Source of the DNA: Lachnospiraceae bacterium
Lineage (GTDB): Bacteria; Bacillota; Clostridia; Lachnospirales; Lachnospiraceae
Length of the DNA: 27,604 bases
Assembly: GCA_009774215.1 (NCBI GenBank)
Contig: VSNH01000034.1
Location: forward strand, 1-27,604
Direction of reading: 5' to 3'
Shown: piece after piece, positions 7,464-16,618 of the stretch
Numbering within the stretch: position 1 is the first letter of the stretch
Layout: each line of letters starts with the position of its first letter
The notes under the pieces: model-generated
What the model saw: only the letters and a program-made list of their open reading frames with translations
The model's database searches: none
Told to the model about the DNA's origin: nothing
Program-made: the position numbers and the translations under genes

Positions 7464-9059
7464 ATGAAAAAAGTATACGTGATCGGCGCAGGGCCGGCAG
7501 GTTTGACTGCCGCCTACGAGTTACTCAGACAAGATAAAAACAAAGAATACAAGGTCACTGTGCTGGAGGAATCCGGCGCCATGGGCGGCATCTCCAAGAC
7601 CGTCAACTACAAGGGAAACCGCATGGACATGGGCGGGCACCGCTTTTTCTCCAAAGTGCCCGAGGTGAATGCGTGGTGGGAACACATGCTGCCCACACAG
7701 GGCTCGCCCACCTACGATGATATCGTGCTGCACCGGGAAATGACGCTCTCTCCCGGCGGTCCGGATCCCGAAAAAGAGGATCGCGTGATGCTTCGCAGAC
7801 ACCGCGTGTCACGCATCTATTTTAACCAGAAATTTTTTGACTATCCGATTTCCCTAAAGCCGGAGACCTTTATTAACATGGGGTTTCTCGCTACCATGCA
7901 GGCGGGCTTCAGCTATCTTGCTTCCATGGTTCACAAACGGCAGGAAAATTCCTTGGAGGATTTTTATGTAAACCGTTTTGGAAAAAAACTCTACTCTATG
8001 TTCTTTGAAAACTATACGGAAAACTTATGGGGCAGACACCCTTCCGAAATCGCTCCCGACTGGGGCGCGCAGCGCGCTAAGGGGCTGTCCGTTGCCGCCA
8101 TTTTAAAGGACGTTTTCTCCAAAATGCTGCCCGGAAAGAAAACCCGGGAAGTGGAAACCTCGCTCATTGAAGAATTTAGTTATCCCAAGCTCGGTCCCGG
8201 TCAGCTCTGGGAAGTGACCGCCGACCGGATTAAGGAGCTTGGCGGGGAAATCCTCTGCCACAGCAGGGCGGTGCGCCTCCACAAAGACGAGCAAAACCAC
8301 ATTACTTCCATCACCTACGAAACACCGGATGGCGAGGTGACCGCCGAGGGCGACATCTTCATTTCCTCCATGCCTGTGAAAGATTTGGTGGCAGGGATGA
8401 ACGACGTGCCAAAAACCGAAGCAGAAATCGCCGCAGGGCTTCCCTACCGCGACTATATGACCGTGGGACTCCTGCTGCCGAAGCTGAATCTGAAAAACAA
8501 AACGAATTTGAAAACCATCAACAATATTGTGCCCGACTGCTGGATCTATGTGCATGACAGAACGGTTCGTCTGGGAAGATTCCAGATTTACAACAACTGG
8601 TCTCCCTACATGGTACGCGACTTGGCGCACACGGTATGGATTGGTCTGGAATATTTTGTCACCGAGGGGGACAAGTACTGGATCATGTCCGACGAGGATT
8701 TCACCCGTTTTGCGGTGGACGAAATCGTCAGCATGGGGCTCATCGACAAGCCCTCCGACGTGATGGATTCCCATGTGGAGCGGGTGAAAAAGGCTTACCC
8801 TGCCTACTTTGACACTTACAAAGATATGGACAAGCTGACCGCATACCTGAAGTCCATCGACAACCTTTATTGCGTGGGCAGAAACGGGCAGCACCGCTAT
8901 AACAACATCGACCACTCCATGATGACCTCCTTCGAGACCGTGAAAAATATTTTGGGTGGCATTTCTTCCAAAGATAATATCTGGAATGTAAACACGGAAA
9001 AGACCTACCACGAGGAAGTGCAGAAGGAAACGCCTTCTGACCAGATTGAGGTTGACTGA
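7464..9059 (+). CDS. FAD/NAD(P)-binding oxidoreductase, UDP-galactopyranose mutase-like
   Basis: This is a 531-residue soluble flavoprotein. The N-terminus has the Rossmann dinucleotide motif VIGAGPAGLTAAYELL (residues 5-20), then LEESGAMGGIS and DMGGHRFFSK, all typical of the amine-oxidase/UDP-galactopyranose-mutase superfamily. LWGRHPSEIAPDWGAQR and the C-terminal YNNIDHSMMTS are further family signatures. Classical mutases (about 370-390 residues) interconvert UDP-galactopyranose and UDP-galactofuranose using reduced FAD. This protein is longer and belongs to a related branch whose substrate is uncertain. The ATG has GAGG 6 bases upstream. It is the only plus-strand gene in this stretch and has its own promoter. 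Its setting suggests sugar-nucleotide or lipid-linked sugar chemistry. Confidence 0.8.
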   Translation: MKKVYVIGAGPAGLTAAYELLRQDKNKEYKVTVLEESGAMGGISKTVNYKGNRMDMGGHRFFSKVPEVNAWWEHMLPTQGSPTYDDIVLHREMTLSPGGPDPEKEDRVMLRRHRVSRIYFNQKFFDYPISLKPETFINMGFLATMQAGFSYLASMVHKRQENSLEDFYVNRFGKKLYSMFFENYTENLWGRHPSEIAPDWGAQRAKGLSVAAILKDVFSKMLPGKKTREVETSLIEEFSYPKLGPGQLWEVTADRIKELGGEILCHSRAVRLHKDEQNHITSITYETPDGEVTAEGDIFISSMPVKDLVAGMNDVPKTEAEIAAGLPYRDYMTVGLLLPKLNLKNKTNLKTINNIVPDCWIYVHDRTVRLGRFQIYNNWSPYMVRDLAHTVWIGLEYFVTEGDKYWIMSDEDFTRFAVDEIVSMGLIDKPSDVMDSHVERVKKAYPAYFDTYKDMDKLTAYLKSIDNLYCVGRNGQHRYNNIDHSMMTSFETVKNILGGISSKDNIWNVNTEKTYHEEVQKETPSDQIEVD

Positions 9060-9117
9060 ACATCTGCGTGCCGACAACTCTGTCCCTGTGCGCATCTTTT
9101 TCACAGGCGTAGAGCAA

Positions 9118-10248
9118 TCAACTGCGGCGGCTCTGCACCCGCTGCCATACGGTGCTTGCCAGAACAAGAACCGCCGTATAAGCAGCCATCTCGTATAAGT
9201 AGCGTGTGTTATGAATAGATTGCAGATAGTACCAGGGCGGGAGCAGCAGCTTTCCCGCCTTAAAATATGGCAGATTCAAAAAAACCGGGCACAGCGTCAG
9301 CATCGCTGCCAGAAGCGGCAAAAAAAGCATTCCCAGTCTGCGGGGCGTGCGGCACAGCATCCGCAGCAGATTGGAAAAGGCCAGCACACAGGCCGCAAAC
9401 ACCGCACAGCTCGCCGCTTCCCTCTTCCAGTCCGTAAACACCCCAGCCAGTTTACACGATAATAACAGCACAAGAGCCCCATCCAAAAGAAAGGCCGCGC
9501 CTGCCAAATAGGAAACCGAAAGCCGCCTTGATGCGGGTACACGCCCATAGACGCCGCGCTCCTCATCCTGCATGAAATAAAGCGAAGCCGCCAGCCCCAC
9601 AAACGTAAACCAAATAGCAAGAATCCCCCGCAGCGGCGCCTGCACATAAGTGAAATCTTCCGATTCCCCGGGCGTTTCATCGGCATACACCATTTGAAAC
9701 AGACTTCCCTCCACTGCCACTCTGTCATAGACCCGGCGCAGCTCTTCATCCGTCATTTCCGCGAGTCCCAGCTCATCCCGCACAAAGCCAGCATAAACCG
9801 CATAGGAAAAAGAGGGATAAATGGCGGCTGACAAAATTTCCCTCCCAAGGATGAGGGACACACTTTCCTTCCGTTCCACCACCGTCACTACCGGGCGCAC
9901 CCTACGCCTCTCCGCAAGCTCCTCAATACGTTCCGAAAAATCCTCCGAAAAAATCCATGCCGCGTCCGCTTCCCCCGTCTCCGCCATACGCCGCGCCTGC
10001 TCCCCGTCTTCGCAGGGCAGATAACGCAGAACGCCTTTGTCCTTCAAAAGCCGCTCGGAAATCTCCTGCGCCGCCGCATCCCCCTCGGGCAAATACAGCG
10101 CAATCGTCGCAATCCCGGCGGGCTCTTCTGAAAGCCGCCCGACTCCTGCCGCAAGCAGGGGCGCCAGAAAGAGCATCAGAAGAAAGCCGCCCTTCTGCAA
10201 GAGCCGTTTCTGCAGCAGTATAAACCTTACGAGCAGTTGTCCCGGCAT
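9118..10248 (-). CDS. ABC-2 type transporter permease (second of pair)
   Basis: This is a 376-residue protein with one transmembrane helix (about 22-40), an extracytoplasmic domain of roughly 160 residues, and five to six C-terminal helices. This is the layout of the ABC-2 permease family (NatB/YhaP/DrrB-like). It is the last gene of a four-gene minus-strand run: lipoprotein, ATPase, permease, permease. It lies 81 bases from the previous permease, with which it probably forms a heterodimer. ATG 10248 is favoured by GGGGGA 6 bases upstream. The substrate cannot be read from sequence; the layout is unlike the Wzm permease of polysaccharide exporters. Confidence 0.8.
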   Translation of the reverse strand: MPGQLLVRFILLQKRLLQKGGFLLMLFLAPLLAAGVGRLSEEPAGIATIALYLPEGDAAAQEISERLLKDKGVLRYLPCEDGEQARRMAETGEADAAWIFSEDFSERIEELAERRRVRPVVTVVERKESVSLILGREILSAAIYPSFSYAVYAGFVRDELGLAEMTDEELRRVYDRVAVEGSLFQMVYADETPGESEDFTYVQAPLRGILAIWFTFVGLAASLYFMQDEERGVYGRVPASRRLSVSYLAGAAFLLDGALVLLLSCKLAGVFTDWKREAASCAVFAACVLAFSNLLRMLCRTPRRLGMLFLPLLAAMLTLCPVFLNLPYFKAGKLLLPPWYYLQSIHNTRYLYEMAAYTAVLVLASTVWQRVQSRRS

Positions 10249-10329
10249 GTTCTGTCCCCCAAAAAGCAAAAATTATTAGAAGGAGAAACCCTTTACAATC
10301 TCTTTTTATTTTTAATTAACATCTTGCTT

Positions 10330-11568
10330 TTACTTCCCTATCCGCCATTCTCTGACCAATACAGTCAATGTAAGAAACGCCGCCAGCCATCCAAACACCG
10401 CCGCCCACGAAGCCGCCGGAATTTTCCCCAGAGCTCCCGCCTGCGCGAAGCGCGCCGCCGCGCCGGAAGGCAGAAGCTCTCCCAATGCCCGCATTGTTTC
10501 CGGGAAAAAAGCGGAAGGATAAAAATACCCCGAAAGATACCCCATGCCAATCCCGCAGATGAGCTGCAACAGAATCCCGTTTACAATGCCTTCCGCCGCC
10601 TCGAAGAGAAAAAGCTGCATAGCCGCAAACATAGCCGCCACGGGAAGAAAAAGCGGGAGGAACGTGAAAAAGGGCCCGGCGCCCATTCCCTCCCACTCGG
10701 GAATCGCCAAGAGCTCCTGCCCCAATCCAAAACCAAGGGGCAGGCATAACGAAAAAAGTCCCGCAAGCACGAGCAGCAGGTATGCCGCATATTCTCCCAG
10801 AATCTGCCGAAACGCCCCCACACCCCGGGCTTTCAGGAAACAGGAAAACGCGCCGTTTCCGTGCAGAAAAAGGGCACTGTTCAAAAGCCCCGACAGCAGA
10901 AGAAACAGTAAAATCACACCGCAAAAATAATACAGCTCCAGAGACAATCCGTCTCCATACCCCAGAATCTCGACCTCGCCAAATCCGCCCCTGTCAAGCG
11001 CCATCTGAATCAGCGCGAGATTCAGCTTATCCGTCTCCCTCCCGATCTCCTCCCCCCTGCCCTGATCGGCCAAAACACGCTGCATGGCGTAGATCGCGCT
11101 CTGGGAACAGGTCACAAGCGTGGAGGCCACATCCGTGATCTCCCCCATCACCATGGTGCCCAGCCCCTGCTGTCCCTGCGTCGCAGTATATGTGACAAGG
11201 TTGTCATTTGTTCCGTATACAATAGATTCCATCAGCCCCTCGGGCACACGCATCACGGCGTAAAGCTCTCCGCGCTCAAAGGCCGCCTCCGCCTCCCGCT
11301 CTTCCATGGGTATCAGTTCGACCATAAACCGGGAATCATCCATCTCCTGCACGGCGGCAATGCCAAACCCCAGATAAGAAGCCGACAAATCCCCCACCAT
11401 GCCGATCCGATATCTTGTCCCCGCCGCCGCGGCCGCTCCCTGCGCAAGCAGCAGGCAGACCAGCGCGCCCGCGCAGACACAGACAGCCAGATCCACCAGG
11501 ATCTGCCCGGGAAGCAGTCTCGCCATTCGTTTCAATTGTGCCAGAAAATAAGCCGCCGTCTGTTTCAT
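10330..11568 (-). CDS. ABC-2 type transporter permease (first of pair)
   Basis: This is a 412-residue protein with the same design as its downstream neighbour: an N-terminal helix (about 24-46), a large extracytoplasmic domain (about 50-215), then about six helices. The start at 11568 is clear, with GGAGG 4 bases upstream; the frame remains open upstream without a site. The gene is 79 bases after the ATPase gene. The two permeases differ in sequence, so a heteromeric channel is likely. Such exporters move lipids, peptides, antimicrobials or ions; export of a glycan-linked product here would be an inference from context. Confidence 0.82.
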   Translation of the reverse strand: MKQTAAYFLAQLKRMARLLPGQILVDLAVCVCAGALVCLLLAQGAAAAAGTRYRIGMVGDLSASYLGFGIAAVQEMDDSRFMVELIPMEEREAEAAFERGELYAVMRVPEGLMESIVYGTNDNLVTYTATQGQQGLGTMVMGEITDVASTLVTCSQSAIYAMQRVLADQGRGEEIGRETDKLNLALIQMALDRGGFGEVEILGYGDGLSLELYYFCGVILLFLLLSGLLNSALFLHGNGAFSCFLKARGVGAFRQILGEYAAYLLLVLAGLFSLCLPLGFGLGQELLAIPEWEGMGAGPFFTFLPLFLPVAAMFAAMQLFLFEAAEGIVNGILLQLICGIGMGYLSGYFYPSAFFPETMRALGELLPSGAAARFAQAGALGKIPAASWAAVFGWLAAFLTLTVLVREWRIGK

Positions 11569-11647
11569 GTATCCTCCATGATTCCACCGTTTGGAAACCC
11601 TCTCTCGCAGACATTCTCCAATGCCGGACACCATACTTCCCACACCA

Positions 11648-12316
11648 TCACAGCGCTTCCGCCAGCCTGTGAAAATCCCCGTCATACGGATAAGAGTGCA
11701 GTGCCCCTCCCCGCAGAATATAGTACATGTTACATAACTCCAGATCCTGCGCGTCATGGCTCGCCATCAACACGATGCCGCCATCCTTTCTGTAAATATC
11801 CAGAAACCGGCGGATATTCTCCTTGCAGACGGGGTCAAGCGCCGCCGAGGGCTCGTCCAGCACCAGAATCCCGGGATGGGAAAGCACCGCACAGCCGATA
11901 GAAAGACGCTTCTTCATCCCGCCCGACATCTTACGCACAGGCGTTTTCAGAAAGCCGTCTATGCCAAGCAGCTTAAGCGCGCCGTCCGCAAGCTCCCGTT
12001 TCAGCGTCTCCCTGTCATACCACATGCGCAGATTGTCCCAGGCGTTCAGCTCCTCCATCAGCGGATCCCCCTGCGGCACATATCCCAGCACCTTTGGAAT
12101 CAGTGCGGGACGGCGCAGCAGATCGGTTCCCCGATACAGAAAGGAGCCGCCGTCCGCCCTCCGCACGCCCGCCAAAATGGAAAGCAGCGTGGATTTCCCG
12201 CTGCCGTTGCTGCCGAGGATGACCGCACAGCTCCCGGCCTCCATTGAAAACGTTATATCTGTAAGCACCTGCTTTCGTGCATACGCCTTTTTGATTCCGG
12301 TCACTTCTATTTCCAT
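11648..12316 (-). CDS. ABC transporter ATP-binding protein
   Basis: This 222-residue cytoplasmic ATPase is complete for the family. It has Walker A GSNGSGKST (35-43), a Q-loop at Gln82, the signature MSGGMKKR (130-137, a variant of LSGGQ), Walker B ILVLDEPSAALD (150-161) and the H-loop His187. It energises the two ABC-2 permeases encoded just downstream. ATG 12316 follows GGGGTG and matches the usual N-terminus of the family; the upstream extension to 12367 has no site. The MSGGMKKR signature is typical of ABC-2 ATPases of the antibiotic/NatA type. The 134-bp gap to the lipoprotein gene shows no obvious structure. Confidence 0.93.
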   Translation of the reverse strand: MEIEVTGIKKAYARKQVLTDITFSMEAGSCAVILGSNGSGKSTLLSILAGVRRADGGSFLYRGTDLLRRPALIPKVLGYVPQGDPLMEELNAWDNLRMWYDRETLKRELADGALKLLGIDGFLKTPVRKMSGGMKKRLSIGCAVLSHPGILVLDEPSAALDPVCKENIRRFLDIYRKDGGIVLMASHDAQDLELCNMYYILRGGALHSYPYDGDFHRLAEAL

Positions 12317-12450
12317 GGACACCCCATTTCTGCGCCCTTGCGCCTTACTCCTTTTCTGAACTGCCAACCGCTTTGCCGCTCACAGACGTCTCCCCCGCAT
12401 CCGAAACGCTGTCTTTCCCACACGCCTGCCACAGAGCCCAAACCGCCAAC

Positions 12451-13503
12451 TCACTGCGTCTGTCCGACAAGCGCTCTCTTTACCGCCTCCGCGATACACG
12501 CCATGCCTGCCGCTGTAGGGTGCACCCCGTCGGTCGTCATTTCATGCAGATTTTCTATGGTAACGCCGCAGTCGGACAGATCAATGACCGGAAGGCCCCG
12601 GTTCTCCGCAATCCGGATAATCGTCTCCCCATAATCCGCCGACGTGAGCTTCCCGCTGTTTACAAACTCCACATAGGGCGTTTCCGTGCCGTAATCCCCA
12701 ACCGGAAGCAGGGTGCAGCAGTAAATTTCCGCCAGCGGATAATTGGCCTGCACCTTGTCAAGCATCAGGGTATACGCATCGCTGAAGGTTTTGATCTCCC
12801 CTTCCTCCACCAGCCCCGTACCGTCGTTTTCCCCCAGCGGAATGGCTTTCAGCATGTCGTTGGTTCCCATAAATATGACAACTCTGTCAGGACACGCTCC
12901 TTTCGGGCCGGATAGATCGTTGGTGCGCAGTTCATTGCAGCCGCACTGTGGATTTTCCGTCCCCGTGGAATCCCCCGCCACGGTTGCCCCGGAGCTGGAA
13001 CCGTTCACATAGAGCGTCAGCTCCAGATCGTCCGCCACCCGCTGCCACCAGGTATCTTTCACCTCTGTCACCTCTCCGTTATCCGGGAAAAATGCATAAT
13101 ATCCCACGGGATTATAGCCCTGATAGGTGGAGATGCTGTCGCCCAGAATCGAGAACGTGGTACCCGCAAGCTGCACCGCCCCGGCCGTCTGATCCGCCGC
13201 TCCTGCGCTGCCAACAACGCTCTGCCCTGCTCCCTGCCCGTCATCCGCATCATTCTGTCCCAGTGCGCTGTCCTCTCCGCTGCTTCCACTTTGCCCAGCC
13301 GCGCCGTCATTCCCTGCATCTTCATTTTCCTGCCCAGCCGCGCCGTTGTTCTCCCCTGTCACTGTCACGCTCTCCCCAGCGTTTTCCTGCATATTCGTAC
13401 TTGCCGCACCATCCTTTTCCCGCATGTCCGCGCCGCCTCCGCAGCCCCACAGAACCGCCGAAACCACTATCGCGCAGACCGCCGCACAAATCCTTCTCCT
13501 CAT
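12451..13503 (-). CDS. SGNH/GDSL-family lipoprotein hydrolase
   Basis: This is a 350-residue predicted lipoprotein. It has a basic start, a hydrophobic stretch and a lipobox ending in LWGC (Cys21), then a long Gly/Ala/Asn/Asp-rich linker (about 22-112) and an SGNH hydrolase domain. The blocks are intact: SILGDSIS with Ser123, a Gly block, IFMGTNDML (GxND) and TTDGVHPTAAG (DxxH). It is probably an extracytoplasmic esterase or deacetylase acting on a glycan or lipid at the cell surface. ATG 13503 gives the cleanest signal peptide; ATG 13545 is in frame and possible. Extending further upstream would translate the repeated hairpin element, which I reject. It heads the ABC exporter gene run. Confidence 0.82.
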   Translation of the reverse strand: MRRRICAAVCAIVVSAVLWGCGGGADMREKDGAASTNMQENAGESVTVTGENNGAAGQENEDAGNDGAAGQSGSSGEDSALGQNDADDGQGAGQSVVGSAGAADQTAGAVQLAGTTFSILGDSISTYQGYNPVGYYAFFPDNGEVTEVKDTWWQRVADDLELTLYVNGSSSGATVAGDSTGTENPQCGCNELRTNDLSGPKGACPDRVVIFMGTNDMLKAIPLGENDGTGLVEEGEIKTFSDAYTLMLDKVQANYPLAEIYCCTLLPVGDYGTETPYVEFVNSGKLTSADYGETIIRIAENRGLPVIDLSDCGVTIENLHEMTTDGVHPTAAGMACIAEAVKRALVGQTQ

Positions 13504-13558
13504 TCGTCCGCCGCCCTTATTTTTCTTTTTGTCACTATCTTCCATGCCACATTCGTAC

Positions 13559-13652
13559 GGAGAATGCCGCTTTTCGGGCATTCTCCTATGCGAAACTTAG
13601 TACTTCTTGGCGTCTCGTCCTATGGCGAGACGTTTTTAGAAGTACTTTTCGC
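13559..13652 (-). repeat. Two-hairpin gene-end repeat element, copy 2
   Basis: On the minus strand it starts 5 bases after the radical SAM stop codon. The outer arms (13638-13652 with 13590-13607) pair with a 3-base bulge. The inner stem CGTCTCG/CGAGACG is perfect around the same CCATAGGA loop as copy 1. The second hairpin is a perfect 10-bp stem (13559-13568 with 13577-13586) with an 8-base loop. It separates the radical SAM gene from the SGNH lipoprotein gene, whose start lies 14 to 56 bases further on. Confidence 0.8.
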
Positions 13653-13657
13653 ATTCC

Positions 13658-14638
13658 TTACTTCTTCTTAAACATAGACTGTCTCGCTCCGTGCATTTCC
13701 CTGTGCTTCAACACATCATCCACCGCGTCCATGCGAAGTCCCGCGTCGATAAAGTCACAATACTTACAGAAGGGATAATTGTGCCTGCCTGTGGCAATGG
13801 CCTCCCGCAGCTGCCTGTACTTCTCACTGTTCCAGCCTTCCCGCAGGGAAGTGGTATGCAGATCCGCCATCTCCGTGACTTCAAAATTATCACAACAGCA
13901 GATGCCCAGCTTGCCGAAAGGCGTAATCCACAAATCCGTAAAAGGCATCAGACAGGTCTCTTTTACGATTTTCCCCTTGGACTGCTTGTTGGGGGCGCTT
14001 CCTGCCCGGTTGGTCAGCACTTCCTTCAAGTAGCGAATCTGCACGAGAATGTCCACATCCTTGAACTCGTCCGGGTGTGCCTTCACATAGTCGTGAATCA
14101 CCTGCACATTGTCGTGCATCTTCATTTCCATCCCATAATTGTTAATAATGAGCTGATCCACATAGGGAACGATCTGTTTCACCTTGTCCACGTTTAAGAG
14201 CAGGCCGTTGGTGGACATGAAGATAAAGGCATCCGGCAGTTTTTCCCTGGCGTACTTATGAAACTCCACGATGCGCGTGTCGAGCCAGGGCTCGTTGTTT
14301 CCGTAGAGGGTCAAGTGCCCCTTGTAATTCCAGTCGTGAAGCTGGTCGATCACGGAGTAGTAGAGCGCGTCGTCCATCTTCTTGTAGGGGCGTTTTTCCG
14401 CATGGATGTTGGCCGTGCAAAATTCGCATGTGCTGTTGCAGCGGTTCACCGTCTCCAGATTCACCACCAGCGGATGCGGCGCCTCCTTGTGGCTCATAAA
14501 ATAATCAATATACCCTTTCTGGGATCTCCTGCGGCTGACAAACTGCAGCTTTAAATAGCTCTCGCTGGCAACCCAGGGCAGATACTTTTTCGCGTTCCAC
14601 CCGATCACACCCCCGAAATTGTGTACTCTGATTGGCAT
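13658..14638 (-). CDS. Radical SAM protein with SPASM-like C-terminus
   Basis: This is a 326-residue enzyme. The radical SAM cluster motif CxxxCxxC is CNSTCEFC (Cys67, Cys71, Cys74), followed by a LTLYGNNEPWLD segment that matches the GGEP region of the fold. C-terminal cysteines (Cys229, Cys247-249, Cys291, Cys294) fit an auxiliary SPASM-type iron-sulfur site. It should cleave S-adenosylmethionine to start radical chemistry in the cytoplasm; the substrate is unknown. The start at 14638 has GGAGA 7 bases upstream. It stands 71 bases after a DUF6044-like gene. No short precursor peptide gene is visible next to it, so sugar or lipid modification seems as likely as peptide maturation. Confidence 0.85.
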   Translation of the reverse strand: MPIRVHNFGGVIGWNAKKYLPWVASESYLKLQFVSRRRSQKGYIDYFMSHKEAPHPLVVNLETVNRCNSTCEFCTANIHAEKRPYKKMDDALYYSVIDQLHDWNYKGHLTLYGNNEPWLDTRIVEFHKYAREKLPDAFIFMSTNGLLLNVDKVKQIVPYVDQLIINNYGMEMKMHDNVQVIHDYVKAHPDEFKDVDILVQIRYLKEVLTNRAGSAPNKQSKGKIVKETCLMPFTDLWITPFGKLGICCCDNFEVTEMADLHTTSLREGWNSEKYRQLREAIATGRHNYPFCKYCDFIDAGLRMDAVDDVLKHREMHGARQSMFKKK

Positions 14639-14709
14639 AATTCCGTCTCCTTTTCGTTTTTTCGCCGTGCAGACTCCCCACTGTATCCAAAGTAACAAAT
14701 GTGCACGGC

Positions 14710-16596
14710 TCAATGCTTATACGCGTAGACTGTCATACTCCCATCGGCCGCGGTGTACTCTCCCAACAGGGAAAGACCCGCCTCCGCGGCATTGGAAAGT
14801 TTTATTCTGGAAAAAAGGTACTCCCCGCCAAGCGCGGCGAACGCCTCCCCGTCCATGTAAATATGGTCATCCGTTGCATAGACCGTCTTTGTGGCGCTGA
14901 CGATGCTCAAATCCGTCCCGGAATACAGGTATGCCCTGGCTCCCCAATCGTCGTAATAAATTCTGGTGGTCTCCACCCTCTCAAGAGCCGGGGCAATTAT
15001 TTTTCTGAAATCTTCCTTGTACTGCTGGGAATAGAACCCCAGATAGCCGTCCAGCGTGGCGATCCCGTTGTATTCCAGCACCGCCGGGTGGAAACCGTAG
15101 GCCGCCGCCCACTCCCCCTGATAGCCGATATCCGCCTTAATCTCCTCAAACAAATCCACGGCGTAAAACTGTTCATAGGAAAGTTCATCCACTTCCTGCC
15201 CGTGAAAATGCTCATAGGCCCTGTTATAACAGGTGCTATATAAATCATTGTAACGGTTCGGCGTTAAAATAACAGCCAGCACGGCGATACAGACAATGCC
15301 GTTTGCCAGCCACATCTGCCATGCGCCTGCGTCATACAACCTGCGCAGGACGAGAAACAGGGCCGCATACCAGAGAAACGGGTTAAAGAAAATCGTCCTG
15401 TTAAACTGCCAGCCCTCCAGCGGCGGAATCAGCTTTTCCACCAGAGAACGCAGCGGCTCATAGTCGTAAAGACCGTACACCGCGCAGTTGAAAAGGATAA
15501 AAAGTATCAGCAGATTGAAAGGATCGCGCAAAATGGCCTTCCCCTCCTTTTTCCGCAGATACATTGCATTATTTACCACAAAATAGATGATACCTATCGG
15601 GAGTACCACCTTCCCGTGTACACCGTCCGCATGAAAAATACCCTCGCGAAACACCTGCCCGATTTCCCGAAAAATTTCCGGCAGGGAAAGGCTGGCGTTC
15701 ACAATGGAAGAGCGGATCGTCACCTCGTCGCTAAAAAGCATCTGTCCGAACAGACGGTACTCGCAGACCACAAACCCGATGGCCAGCACAAAAAGCGCGC
15801 CGAGCAGCCGCCAAACGCCGCGATTGTCACAGCACACCGTTTCCCGCGCAGACAGCGCCTGCCCTGCACATACTCTGCAATCTTCCTGCGCACCGGAAAC
15901 CGCCGCCGTCCCGCGACCCTTTTCCCGCCCTTTCCTTCTGCGCAGGTATGCCCCCCTGCCAAAGAGCCACAACACCACAAGCGCCAGATACCCCAGAATA
16001 AAGATGCCGTGGTAAGAGAAGTAGGACAGAAGCGGATAAGCAAACAGCGCCGCGTACCAGCCGTACCAATGCTCCCCCTCCCCTTTGTATATCTTAAGTA
16101 ACAGCCAAACGCACAGCGGAATCGAGGCGAAGGCAAAACCGTAAGCCGGGAAAAACCAGCAGATGCCGTAGGCAAAACCCGTCATATAGACAGCCGGGCG
16201 GTACTTTTTATATGGTTCCCCAAGCAGTTCTCCCGCCAGCAGTCGGAAAGAAAACATGCCGATCAGTATCTTGCCCAAAAGCCCCAGCACATAAGCCATG
16301 TAGGTCGGAAAAGTCATAAAAAGCAGGCTGTAAAGCGAAAGCTCCGAAGGAAGATTATCTCTGCTGACGCCACCCAGAAACGGCACGTCCACGCCATGCT
16401 TCCAGAAGGAATCCGTATTCTTCAGCATTTGGAACTGCGCCAAAAACAAATCCATATTGTCATGGACGCCAATGTAACTGCGCTCCCCATAACCGAAAAA
16501 CACCGCCGCCATAAGCAGAAGGAATCCTATGATCGGAAAGAGAAACCAATATTTTGTTATCCACAGAAACCACTTCTGCTCTACAAGCTTCCTCAT
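14710..16596 (-). CDS. DUF6044-like polytopic membrane protein (YkoS-like)
   Basis: This is a 628-residue protein with about 11 to 13 hydrophobic helices and a C-terminal extracytoplasmic domain (about 455-628). The motif YIGVHDNMDLFLAQFQML (residues 41-58) just after the first helix, followed by LGGVSRDNLPSE, fits DUF6044/YkoS-type proteins, which are GT-C-like in organisation. A polar, Arg/Gly- and Cys-containing insertion lies at about 214-260. The most likely role is a membrane step in surface glycan synthesis. The ATG has only a modest site (AAGGG). A 138-base inverted-repeat element lies directly upstream, between this gene and the GtrA gene. Confidence 0.72.
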   Translation of the reverse strand: MRKLVEQKWFLWITKYWFLFPIIGFLLLMAAVFFGYGERSYIGVHDNMDLFLAQFQMLKNTDSFWKHGVDVPFLGGVSRDNLPSELSLYSLLFMTFPTYMAYVLGLLGKILIGMFSFRLLAGELLGEPYKKYRPAVYMTGFAYGICWFFPAYGFAFASIPLCVWLLLKIYKGEGEHWYGWYAALFAYPLLSYFSYHGIFILGYLALVVLWLFGRGAYLRRRKGREKGRGTAAVSGAQEDCRVCAGQALSARETVCCDNRGVWRLLGALFVLAIGFVVCEYRLFGQMLFSDEVTIRSSIVNASLSLPEIFREIGQVFREGIFHADGVHGKVVLPIGIIYFVVNNAMYLRKKEGKAILRDPFNLLILFILFNCAVYGLYDYEPLRSLVEKLIPPLEGWQFNRTIFFNPFLWYAALFLVLRRLYDAGAWQMWLANGIVCIAVLAVILTPNRYNDLYSTCYNRAYEHFHGQEVDELSYEQFYAVDLFEEIKADIGYQGEWAAAYGFHPAVLEYNGIATLDGYLGFYSQQYKEDFRKIIAPALERVETTRIYYDDWGARAYLYSGTDLSIVSATKTVYATDDHIYMDGEAFAALGGEYLFSRIKLSNAAEAGLSLLGEYTAADGSMTVYAYKH

Positions 16597-16618
16597 ACCC
16601 TTATCCCATCATCCTCCG

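Noticed and set aside
9085..9107. CCTGTG/CACAGG hairpin between convergent genes as a terminator
   Set aside because: Only six base pairs with an 11-base loop and no T-run after either arm.
8103..9167. Long open frame on the minus strand opposite the flavoprotein gene
   Set aside because: The His/Val-rich composition is typical of an antisense shadow; the plus-strand frame has a clear FAD protein with a ribosome binding site.
13504..13581. N-terminal extension of the SGNH lipoprotein (start at 13581)
   Set aside because: It would translate part of the repeated hairpin element and bury the signal peptide; ATG 13503, or at most 13545, is better.
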